Positions 35,894 to 45,017 of a DNA stretch of 64,000 nucleotides are shown here, one piece after another. How positions within the stretch are numbered: position 1 is the first letter of the stretch; each line of letters starts with the position of its first letter. This DNA comes from Coprinellus micaceus (taxonomy: Eukaryota; Basidiomycota; Agaricomycetes; Agaricales; Psathyrellaceae). Under the pieces are notes generated by a model. The model was not told the DNA's origin and did no database searches. It saw nothing but the letters and a program-made list of their open reading frames with translations. The position numbers and the translations under genes were made by a program. Where the stretch lies: assembly GCA_951394405.1 (NCBI GenBank), contig OX596336.1, forward strand, positions 3,534,001 to 3,598,000, in the 5' to 3' direction.

Positions 35894-36082
35894 GCAGGGA
35901 CATTTCCATTCCTGTGCAATTACGACGGCCAACTATCGCCCGGACAGTACGCCATACTACGCCTGGGGACCTCTTTTGTCTGTATATTGAAATTCGGCTG
36001 CCCGCATGTGTGACTCTGTGGGCTCAGCATAGCTCTCATTGTCATATCGTCACCAGGTGGGGCGAGAGAGACGGGCGAAACG

Positions 36083-36090
36083 TATAAAAG
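36083..36090 (+). promoter_or_regulatory. TATA box of pheromone gene 2
   Basis: TATAAAAG lies 98 bases before the start codon at 36181. Confidence 0.6.
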
Positions 36091-36180
36091 CAAGGGCAAG
36101 CGACCGGCGAGCCCCCAGCCATACACCGGTTTCTCTATACCCCGCCAATATTTAAACCCCTTCGACTTCCTACCGGCGCC

Positions 36181-36294
36181 ATGGATTCTTTTGTCGCTCT
36201 TCCTGCATTCGGCAATGAAGCCCCCGTCTCCGATGTCCCCGCCGACGAGGAACGCAGGGGCACCAGCCAAGTACTGTGGTGCACCATTGCATGA
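36181..36294 (+). CDS. Mating pheromone precursor 2 (37 aa, CaaX box CTIA)
   Basis: A 38-codon ORF paralogous to the one at 35212. It starts MDSFVALPAFGNE, has the processing motif ADEER and ends GTSQVLWCTIA. The predicted mature peptide after Glu-Arg is RGTSQVLWC, with a farnesylated and methylated C-terminal Cys. The N-terminal MDxFV, the DEER motif and WCTIA are shared with copy 1, but the mature peptides differ at five or more of nine positions. That divergence could change receptor specificity, as is typical for multi-pheromone B loci. The start context (ggcgccATGG) is good. A 61-nt GT-AG candidate intron (36299-36359) lies in the 3' UTR. Confidence 0.88.
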   Translation: MDSFVALPAFGNEAPVSDVPADEERRGTSQVLWCTIA

Positions 36295-36298
36295 ACGG

Positions 36299-36359
36299 GT
36301 GAGAAGTTCCTTCGTAGCACGGGTTACGCCGTCGCTAATAATTGACCCACAACCCCCAG
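36299..36359 (+). other. Probable 3' UTR intron of pheromone gene 2
   Basis: The GTGAGA donor lies 5 bases after the stop codon, with a CTAATAATTGAC branch-like region and a CCCCCAG acceptor. Length and position parallel the candidate intron of pheromone gene 1. Confidence 0.45.
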
Positions 36360-36419
36360 GTAGCTTCGGGGCTCTCGATGTGGTGTAGAGGATTTCCACT
36401 GTAATGTGTGTGCGATGAA

Positions 36420-36975
36420 AGACCGTCCCCGTATGCACTTCCCTATGGCCCTTCTTCTGTCAGATAACCAAACACCCTCCTAGCGTTCGTTTCACTCTTT
36501 GACCCATAGCATCTATTTATTCCCTGCCTCCACGATTCACGAATGAGACGAGACCAATATTGCGAAGTTTCGGAGGCAGTGTACGACTTTCCTACATGGA
36601 GAATGTCCGACTCTCATACCATAACATACTTTGGACACATGGATAATGTCATAGAATACTTGTATCGTGGCTGCCTCGCCATGAATATTGTCTAGTTTTA
36701 TCGCCTCTTTCACACAAGACGAATGGTCCCTCCCCCCCCGTGCGCCATTTTGTACGCGTCTGGGCTTACAAGACAATCTCCTCGTGATCTTTGGGGAGAG
36801 AAGTTCGGCGTGCGGTGTTGGAGCATGGGCTCCAGGTCCACGGTCCCAGGATATTTGAAACCTCGCGAGCCATTCAAAGAGAGGTCAATCTCGGCCGCCA
36901 TCGCGTTCATGAGTCGTGACCCAGATCCCATATGAATTTATGGTTTAAAAGTAGTGACATCGTACACCGTCCCAT
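36420..36975. other. Downstream flank of the pheromone block
   Basis: The first ~180 bases are alignable with the flank downstream of pheromone gene 1: a shared TCACTCTTTGA, then ACGA...CCA..ATTGC and GGCAG.G...ACGACTT. The remainder has short open frames on both strands (36723-36935 plus; 36931-36710 minus) with no recognisable features. Confidence 0.4.
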
Positions 36976-36979
36976 CATC

Positions 36980-37400
36980 GCGCCTCATGTGTGCGGCCAG
37001 TGATCGGAGCACTCAAACAAGCGCCTGAATTCGAAGGGCCACCTAACGAACTGCAAAGCATCGCGAGCGACGATACACGCATAGGATGAATATCTACTAA
37101 TGAAATGCTGTACGATTAACGAGTAAAAAGGTATGCTACGTACGGCAACCAATTTGAAAAACCTCGGAGAGTGGATTCAGCGCTCAGCGAGACCCTGCCC
37201 GCTTTTGGCGGATTCCAGGCTACACAGGCCTATCCCCAACCCTACCTTTCAATTTAGCTCGGGTCTCTGCAAAGGACTCGTCACCCCTTGACCTCAGGTA
37301 AGTCGGGACTGTTTGCGGAGTCAAGTCCCCCGCTCATTGTTCTTCGCAGGTGTCAAAAGGACGCAGACGGTGGGACAGAAGAGGACGATTGAAACAAGTG
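36980..37400 (-). pseudogene. Fragment of an F-box gene last exon plus 3' flank
   Basis: This segment is a diverged copy of 41035-41400, which is the last exon and 3' flank of the F-box gene at 41231. In the minus-strand frame it reads SRGDESFAETRAKLKGRVGD against SRGDKPIAEMRARFQGRVGN in the other copy. It then hits a stop codon (TAG) inside the exon, while the terminal stop position is conserved. The 3' flanks share CAACCAATTTGAAAA, AAAAAGGTATGC, GCTGTACGATTAA and CAAACAAGCGC. No upstream exons of the F-box gene are present beyond about 37400, where P450 sequence begins. It is a non-functional fragment left by duplication or transposition. Confidence 0.65.
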
Positions 37401-37535
37401 CCTGATGCCCTTCCGTTTTCCTGGCACCGCACACTTATAGTAAAACGGTGTGTCCCATTGAGTCGCGTTGTCATTCCAAATACTCATTTCGACGTCACAG
37501 ACAATGAACACATGGCATAGAAACAATCCACGAGC

Positions 37536-39996
37536 TCAGTCGGCGAGGCTGACGACAAGAGGGAGCTGCGGTGGGCCGGACTCCCCAACAACGCCTGGTG
37601 TGACGATTCCCGTCATCTTCCACTCGACCTCCTTTCCCTTCACTGGAGCGAATTTGAACTTGTCCAATAGCATGCAAAGGACGACCTCTTGATGGCGACA
37701 TTTCGTGTGGACCAAAGTCAGCAGTGCATGGAACGCGGGTAAACGGACGACAAGCTTACTCATTTCAAGTTGGGAAAACTTGAATCCGATGCATGCCCTT
37801 CCTCCTCCAATGAAGGTCGTCCTAGGCAGGGTCATGTGCGTCAGAGAATTACCCGCAGGGGAGCGAAAAGACTCACAGATGCGAATATACCCCAGGTATC
37901 TTTGCGTCTGCGACGGAACTCGGAAGTCCCTCGATCCACCTCTCCGGCTTCCACTCGAACGAGTCAGGTCCCCAGATATCGGGGTTGCAATTCGACGAAA
38001 GGAGAGATGGGAACACCATGGTGCCTTTCGGGACCAGGACTTCGTGCATCTCCGAACCATCCTTTCCACGCACGGGTTTCGAAAATGGGAGAACGATGTC
38101 CTCGCGAGTCCTGGAGTGACCACGTTAATCAGGCATGGGCCTTTCAGCCTAGTAGATGAAGATATCGGAAGGGCGGCTTACTCTCGGGCGGTAGTGTGCA
38201 CAGGGGCATAGCTGTGTAGAGCGACTCGGCGAATCAGTAGGCTGACGGACGAAAGATAATATGGCGTACAGGCTGAGTGTCTCCCTACACACTGCATCGA
38301 GGAAGGGGAGGGAGACCAGCTCGTCGTATCCAAGCCTGTCCCCACCACACCTTTGATGTGCCTCCCTGATTTCCTTCCGCAATTTGTCCTGGACGTCGGT
38401 ATCACGGCTCAAGAGCCAGAGGGTACGGGATAGCGCATTCGACGTCGTATCCATGGCCGCAAAGGTAAGTGTCCTGAATTCGAATGAGCGTGGTCGCACT
38501 ACCAACTGGGCTTGATCGCCAACACTCACGAAACTTGGCCAAGGAGTTCCTCATCCGTTAGCCTATCTTCTTCTGACGCTTTCATGTTCTCCGTCACTGC
38601 AGTGCGAAACCGGTGATCCAACCAGCCGTCAGTCCGTTGCGTTGCCGCCAGTGGGGAGCAGAAACCTTACAAAGGATGCTGATGATGTCTTTCCCCCTTC
38701 CCACTTGCCTCGCAACTGTTTCGTCGCCTACCTTCATCGCCCTCCGTTTTGAGGCAACTATCTCCTCTGAGGTACTCCGCATGACGTCCGAAATATCTCT
38801 CATCTCTCTCAACGGTTCCCATTGTAGAGCATCGACGACCCAGCGCCTGAACTTTGGGGTGCCAATGTTGTACACCAGGGCAAAATGTATTGCTGCGCAA
38901 AGTTAAGGCGGTCGAAGGTGGCACTGGAGTCCAGTCAGTCGACTCTTTGGCCTTGACTAAATAGGTAGAGGCCGCTTACTTAAATTTCCTGACTCCACGA
39001 GTGTAGGTATTCTCCTGCGAACCTTCGGTTAATGAGTCGAAGGTGTATCCCAGGCCGCTTTGCCCAATGAGCTCAAGTGCGGTTCGCGACATCCAGTGCA
39101 GTACGTCGATCTGGAAGGGAGTTCCGACATATCGTGAGTGTAGAAGGAAAAGGGTCCAGGATGTGTACGGACCTCTTGAGAGCCTTTCGACATCTTCCTC
39201 AGGAACGTATCCCGGAGCTAAGCAAAGCTCATTCAAAATAATGAGCATTCAATGGGCGTAACATGAGTGAGCATACCTTGTGAGTGACGTCGTAAAAAAT
39301 AGGGACTACGTACAAAGCAAATCAGCAATAGCAACGGATGTTGAGAATATACTAAACCCACTCATATCACGCATATGTGCCATTGAAAACACTGGGTTCA
39401 GCATCTTCCTCTGCTTACGATGCTGATCGCCTGCAGTTGCGAAGAGACCCTTCCCGAAAATCAGGCCTGTAGCGCTTTAGGGGAAGACAAGCGTAAGCCA
39501 TAGGTATCCACGGTAGTAAGAAGATACAGCTGACATGAAAAACCCCACCGTCTCTTCAAAAACGGGTTGATCCTTGACGATGATGTGGTGCAGAGCCTTC
39601 GGATCGTAAACAAACAGTGCCCTTGCACCGAAGGCTCCTCGGAGCTTGATGATGCCTCCATCTGTGGAAACGGTGTCAACAATTGAACTGGCAGCACGAA
39701 CACATTTAGGAGGTCGTACACATTGCTGATATACGCTTGTGATAGTCCCATGCATCCTCGTTGAATAACTTGTCCAAATGCCCTGACGATAGCCGTAAGC
39801 ATGCAGGAGGTGCTCGTTGAACTTGCACGAAGTCACCTGCGAGAAAGGAACCGCCTGGCGGGCCTGGCAAGTTATCAAGCGGGCTCCTACCCAAGAGCCT
39901 CTTCAGTGACCTGAAAATCGCCCATGCAATGCCGACGGTGAGTGCTGCCCGCGCTAACGAGGATATCATTCTGAGCACTCGTCTGAAGAATAGCAA
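37536..39996 (-). CDS. Cytochrome P450 monooxygenase with altered ExxR motif
   Basis: A multi-exon minus-strand gene whose start at 39996 gives an N-terminal membrane anchor (LARAALTVGIAWAIFRSL) and the proline hinge LPGPPGGSFLAG. Splicing restores HLDKLFNEDAWDYHKR and AMYGGIIKLRGAFG. Further landmarks: ETVGFFMSAVSS, PKFRRWVVDALQ, the oxygen-binding I-helix AMDTTSNALSRTLW, the PERF-region WKPERWIEG, and the heme-binding loop FIGGGRACIGFKFSQLEM with its Cys ligand intact. The K-helix motif, normally ExxR, reads CRETLSLYAP, so Ser replaces the usually invariant Arg. Otherwise the gene looks complete (about 530 residues, C-terminus LPLVVSLAD). It resembles basidiomycete P450s of secondary or xenobiotic metabolism; the substrate cannot be told. 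A loss of activity through the ExxR change is possible. Confidence 0.88.
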
Positions 39997-40075
39997 AAGG
40001 GAAGGTAGTATGGGTGTGAGAAAGAAGGAGGGGAATGGCTGAAGCTATACTATCGCATTGAATGTCAACTCCCAC

Positions 40076-41034
40076 AACCTCAGTCAGCAGCCAGAACTCC
40101 GAGCATCTCTCTCCAGGTCCAGCGGGGTGCCGAAGGAGAAGACGTCTTCGAAATCATATCGGTGACGTTGAATTGCAGACAGAATGGGAACACCCATTTT
40201 ATCGCCCTTGCACCTTGAGAAAGACCTAAATATATCGAAACGGAGTCCTGGTCCTGTCTTCGAAAACAAGGGGCAGAGTTACTGCGAACCTGGTCCTACA
40301 TCGGGCATCACCCAGGTATATCGGCGCAGCCCCAGGTACATAAGGCATCATCTCCGCGCACATGCAATGTCAGAGAGCGGTATCGTGTCTAGCTGCTGAA
40401 GGAGCGGGCACAACGGATGAAGCACTAAACTTGGGGTTCAGATAGAGGTTGACTGGGAGCCACTGGGAGGTATGCAATTCGCGCAGCTCGATTCGCTGTC
40501 GTGCTGCAAGGAAGAAATGCGGTTACGGCAGAGAGGAAGACCTCATGACGACTCAGCGGCCCCCGCGCAGCACCCATGGTCAGAAATCCCAGAGTAGGAA
40601 ACGGGAGAATCGCCTAGTCACAGAACAGAAGACGTCGATGTTGACGAGACAAGACATGCAAAGATGGGCGGCGAAATGGAATCATGGATTGTATAGAATC
40701 CCGAAGACCGCCGTGCTCCAGAGACCAGGCTCCACGGAAGGTCGTTAGGTCTTACCCCAGGGATTGTAGTGGCAGCCGTTGAGGTAGTCCAGAGTAGGCC
40801 TACTCGGGCGGGTTGTGAGGCTGGTGAGCTGGCTGTCGAGCACCTCGGTATAGTGTCGAGGGCAAGATGTGGTATTGATTCCGTGGCTCTGTCCACATCC
40901 GAGCGATGCGGTGACGATCTAATCTAATCTATGCTACTTCCGTTGTCATCCAGGTGCGCTCACCGTTGCATATATTGACATTGGAATACCGAGCGGGTGG
41001 AGGCGAAGAGCAGGAAGTTGAACTTGCGGACTGC
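40076..41034. other. Intergenic region upstream of the P450
   Basis: About 1 kb with no gene I can support. Open frames at 40449-40748 (plus) and 40896-40618 (minus) overlap each other and carry no motif or splice support. Confidence 0.45.
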
Positions 41035-41400
41035 TCCGGCCGGTGATTGGAGCGCTCAAACAAGCGCCCGAATTCGAAGGGCATCGGGAGTGACAATATA
41101 CGCATGTACAGTGGGTGAATATCTAAACAAATGACACATCGCAGGGATATATACGTGGAACGCTGTACGATTAATAAATAAAAAGGTATGCATGCAAGGC
41201 AACCAATTTGAAAACCCTCAGACGATGGATTTAGCGAGAGCGTGTCCGCCTCTTGTGGATTCCAACCTGCAGGGGCCTGTTCCCAACCCTACCTTGGAAT
41301 CTAGCTCGCATTTCAGCAATGGGCTTGTCGCCCCTTGACCCCGGGTCACGCACACGGAGTTTTTGGCCGCCTTCATGTTGCATCGGTGTCTTCTTCCCCT
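41035..41400 (-). repeat. Dispersed direct repeat, copy B (F-box last exon and 3' flank)
   Basis: This is the partner of 36980-37400, in the same orientation. It covers the second half of the last exon of the F-box gene and about 190 bases of 3' flank. The longest identical blocks are CAACCAATTTGAAAA and GCTGTACGATTAA. The exon part keeps an open frame here, so this copy is the parental one. Confidence 0.65.
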
Positions 41401-44400
41401 CCGCAAGAAAGCGTGCAGGATTTCCATAAAAAGTTCGACCCCTGTTGACTTCTGTTCAGCGAGTCATTCCATCGGAGGCGTGACAGTGACTGGAGGTATT
41501 GGTGGACTCACGGTTCGCAATGTGTAAATATCGAATGGTGTTCTCGCCTTGGAAGACCCAGCTCGGGTAGTTCCCGCGGGCAGCCATTAAAGCTGGCTGC
41601 CACTGCTCGAGTAGCTTCATGGCGCGGATTGCATAGATTTTGGTTCCCCAAAGAGAGAAGGAGGTAGCAGTCTTACGGAGCAACTCAGCCATGTCTGTGT
41701 GCTGCGCAGACGGGGTAGGTAAGGATAAAGCATCAAATTCGGGGGTGAAGACTCACCAAGAATAAACGAGCGTCAGACAGCGTCAGCTCGTGAGACTCCA
41801 TTTGCCTGAGCATCTGATGGAATCCCGGAGCATTCAAAAGTGTCGTTTTGCGGTCCTGCTTTCGCATCACCTTTAGCCAGCACTGAACGTTGGGGTGTGC
41901 ATCCTTCGTATCGAAAAACTGTGGGTATTCGTTGAGAGAGTGCAAAAGTGCATTCGAAGTGGGAGAGGTTCTAGTTGGCCATTCCCCTTGTTGGTTCTTG
42001 GTGAACAGGATGAATATATCGAGTTTCACTCCGATGCACCCGCGAAGGAGGTCACGGACTCTTGCCATCTCAGACCATGCAGCAGGGTTGGGGAACTTGG
42101 ATGGATCATTGCAATGTATCACCACCTTCTGGAGGACGGGCACAGCATTAGGGATGATATGGACCTTCATGGCGAAAGCCCCCCATTCCTCGATATCGGT
42201 AGCCGGTACCCCACAGTCGACCTCGAGTGATTTGAGGAGTGGAGACATCTTCAGGATTGCGGAAAGCGACCCAGCTTCCCATGGGCAGTTCGCAGAGAAG
42301 ATACCTAAGCTTGTCAAGGTCTCGTCGCACGCGGAATTGAGGAAGAGGCGCTCAATGTCGAATGCCAGGAGGCGATGATCGGGGCAGGCTACGTATAACT
42401 CAGCTAAAGCAGGTAGAACTAGCTGCTGAAGCAAGAACGAGTGGTGCTTGTACAAATTAAGGTGAAGCTTCGTTAATCGAGGGTGGAAAATGCGGCGATG
42501 GTCCATAGAGATTGCGCGAGAGGCGAAGGTACATTGAAGACCTTGGAGGTGTGGGGAATTGTAGAGTAGGTCGACGAATTGGTAAGGGTTGTCCAGCATG
42601 GCTCCCTGGGTCGCGGACAAATCCACTATCTGCTGCAGGGGAAAGGAGTAAACGTCTTCTCGGTCGACACAGTGAAGTCGGAGCTTGCGCAGTGCTGGCG
42701 CATTTGAAAAGTGGTTGATGGCAGAGGGTGGGTCTCCGGGACCTTGTTACAATAGTTACAATAATACACCCATCTACGCCAAAAAAATGGCTAAGGCACA
42801 GCTGAACAGCAGTCCTCGATGGGGTCTACAAACGTATAAATAAATATAAAAAAAACACTCCGCAAAGGCGCCAGAGCTGGGTGCGTCAAAAACCCCTGTG
42901 GGGAAAAGCCACCAGTTAGCGGTTCGAACCTAATCGTACACTTTTCTCACGTGTCCGCCTGAAAACCAAGTCAGACAGTGGGGGTGGGCAACGCCCGCAA
43001 AAGGCTGGTGATGTTTGGCTCTATTTGCCCCCCGCCAACTCTTCAGCGAAAGAGGTCCGGTACACTTTGTGGGCTGCACAACGCCTTTTCGACAATTCTG
43101 AGTATACAAAAGTGGATTTTGTAACATTTAGAGGAGAATGATCGAGAGACATCTAAACTTTTGTGATTTTCAAGAGGGGTAGTCCTCCAAAAGTCGTCCT
43201 TCCCGGTCGAAATGGGGAAATCGCCCTCGATTATTTTGTTGCAAATGTCGAGTCTACCAGATAGCTGACGCGAACTTGGCGTAAAACGCGTTACTGCCTG
43301 CAAAATCTGTACCTTACGGAGGAGCCCCTTTAACGCGGCAAATTGGATTATATAATCACACCGAACGCGGATTCCGACGCGTTCTTGACTGTCGAAAGGC
43401 CCCAGTTCGTTTCCTAGCCCCCGTTATGTTTCGTAGAAAGGGGTTCGTGATGTATATTTTATCACACTAGACTGGAGACGCTGTACAGGTGGTGTTGGAT
43501 ATGCGAGTCCCCGGTGCCTATAGCTGCCGTCTGGACCCCGCTTCGTACGACTAACCTACACCCTCCAAACACCCTCATGGCGGGATGTAAAACCGCTGTC
43601 TTATGCTCACGAAGCCTTCTGTATGGTGGTACACACCCTCCTTTCTCCCATCTCATCATGAACGAGTCCAGAGGCCCAGGACGGGAGTGCGGACAGGAAA
43701 TCCAGTGGCAGTGCTGTTAGTCATCGGCTGTCGGCCTGGCAGGCGTTGCCCACCCCCACAGACAGCATAGGGAGTCGGTTCCGAATGGGGCCCAACGTGG
43801 ATAGCAGCTGTCCAGGCAGCATAAAACTGGCGACGTGCCACCGATCGGAGTGTTGGACGAGCAGGGATAAGAACATCGTCATCGATTCTTGGTGTTCTGC
43901 GGAGACTGGAGGCTGGGTTGCGAATACGAAGGTGATTGGATGGGGTTGGGAACGCCGGAGGTGAACCGTGGTGTATTCTAGCTCCTCCTTGCGACGCGCT
44001 TCGGAGAGCGGCCAGGTCCATCCCTCTACCCATCCAAGAAATCCCCAAAGGCGCGGCGACGCATGCAGCACTTCACGCCAACGTTTGCTGACATGGGCGA
44101 TGGCGTAGCGAGGTCGTTGTTCTCCGATACATTCGTGAGCTGATAAGAAAGTGAAGAAGATCCTTTCCAATATTTCGTCTGGTAATGTGTGGACACAGGA
44201 TAGAAGCCTGGTGTGCTGGCATATGAGCTGGCGTATATTGCGAGATTCGGGCGGTAGGTCTGAGTCCGAGAGCTCGGGGTCAAGTGGGGAAGGTACCAGG
44301 CCTTTGAAGTCGGAATAGAGCCCATCCACGAGCTCGCGTATGAGCTGGAATTCCTCTGGACTGGGGGGAATATTCGCGCCTATCAGAGCTGGGGTCGGGG

Positions 44401-44443
44401 AAGGAGGCAACTTCGGTCTGGGTGCGCCACGCAGAAACGGCAT
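41231..44443 (-). pseudogene. F-box gene split by a transposon insertion
   Basis: The gene starts at 44443 (MPFLRGAPRPKLPPSPTPA) and carries the F-box motif TLPDEILERIFFTFLSAHEC. It runs to the codon for RLPML near 43765, where a 780-bp element is inserted. Past the element the frame resumes at 42971 (LVFRRT), crosses a possible 208-nt intron (42950-42743) and continues as GDPPSAINHFSNAPALRKL to 41756. Two further exons follow, 41701-41512 (HTDMAELLRKTATSFSL) and 41451-41231 (ending GIHKRRTRSR). Every part aligns in order with the intact neighbour at 45018-47212. With the element in place, the N-half stops after about 240 residues. It is therefore probably inactive, unless the element is spliced out. 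Confidence 0.75.
42979..43758. mobile_element. hAT-like non-autonomous DNA transposon (MITE-like), 780 bp
   Basis: The 17-bp ends are perfect inverted repeats: TGGGGGTGGGCAACGCC at 42979-42995 and its complement at 43742-43758. Partial similarity continues inwards (GC.A). The element is flanked directly by CAGACAG on both sides (42972-42978 and 43759-43765), a 7-bp match close to the 8-bp target duplication of hAT elements. GGGGTGGGCAA-type ends are also typical of hAT transposons. No transposase frame is present, so it depends on a helper element. It interrupts an F-box gene in the coding region. The 17/17 match of the ends suggests a fairly recent insertion. Confidence 0.75.
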
Positions 44444-45017
44444 AATGCCCTATGGCCGCTGACGAGCCCTAAGAACTGAGTTCAATCAGAAAGAGAATGA
44501 CAAGTGTCAGCATGCATACCCTTGGTCTTATTGCTGCTGCTGCGAAGGGGAGGCTCTGGAGGGAGGCTCTGGAGGGAGGGATGATTCTGCAGGCGACACA
44601 CAGCTCAGTGGAGGAGTCGGCTCGTTGAATTGAGTTGTTATGTGCTTGCCGCACGCGACTTCTCCCTTGGCGGAGTTCGGGTACGTCAAACGTTGAATTG
44701 GTTTGAACAGAGTCTAAGTATATTCACGCAATTGAACGCCGTTGCGTTGACCTTGGAGCCCGAACGAAATTCAATCGGGTCGCTATTCCCGAGATTGTCA
44801 ACGACCTTGCAAGACAGTGACATGCGGCACCGGGGCCTTCACTCCGTCAGGGACACCCCTCTGACTTTCCATAGAGCCTCAAAGCTGCGCAAATCGTGGT
44901 GGAGGTTTGGGAAGAGGAGAGGTTGTGACCTGTGTCACGTCACACCGTGACCGACTCAACCAATCGAAGGGCTCAATAGGCGCCAACCTCCAGTCTGCGG
45001 CTCTGAGCCCCGACTTT
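44444..45017. other. Intergenic region between the two F-box paralogues
   Basis: Upstream region of the split F-box gene. A short direct repeat (GGGAGGCTCTGGA twice, about 44548-44574) is present. No gene is seen. Confidence 0.45.

Noticed and set aside
33427..37400. STE3 receptor gene near the pheromones
   Set aside because: Searched by eye on both strands for a hydrophobic seven-helix frame; none was found in this stretch or elsewhere in the window.
42905..42935. tRNA-like box (AGCGGTTCGAACCT) beside the split F-box gene
   Set aside because: A T-arm-like sequence only; no matching acceptor or anticodon arm could be folded around it.
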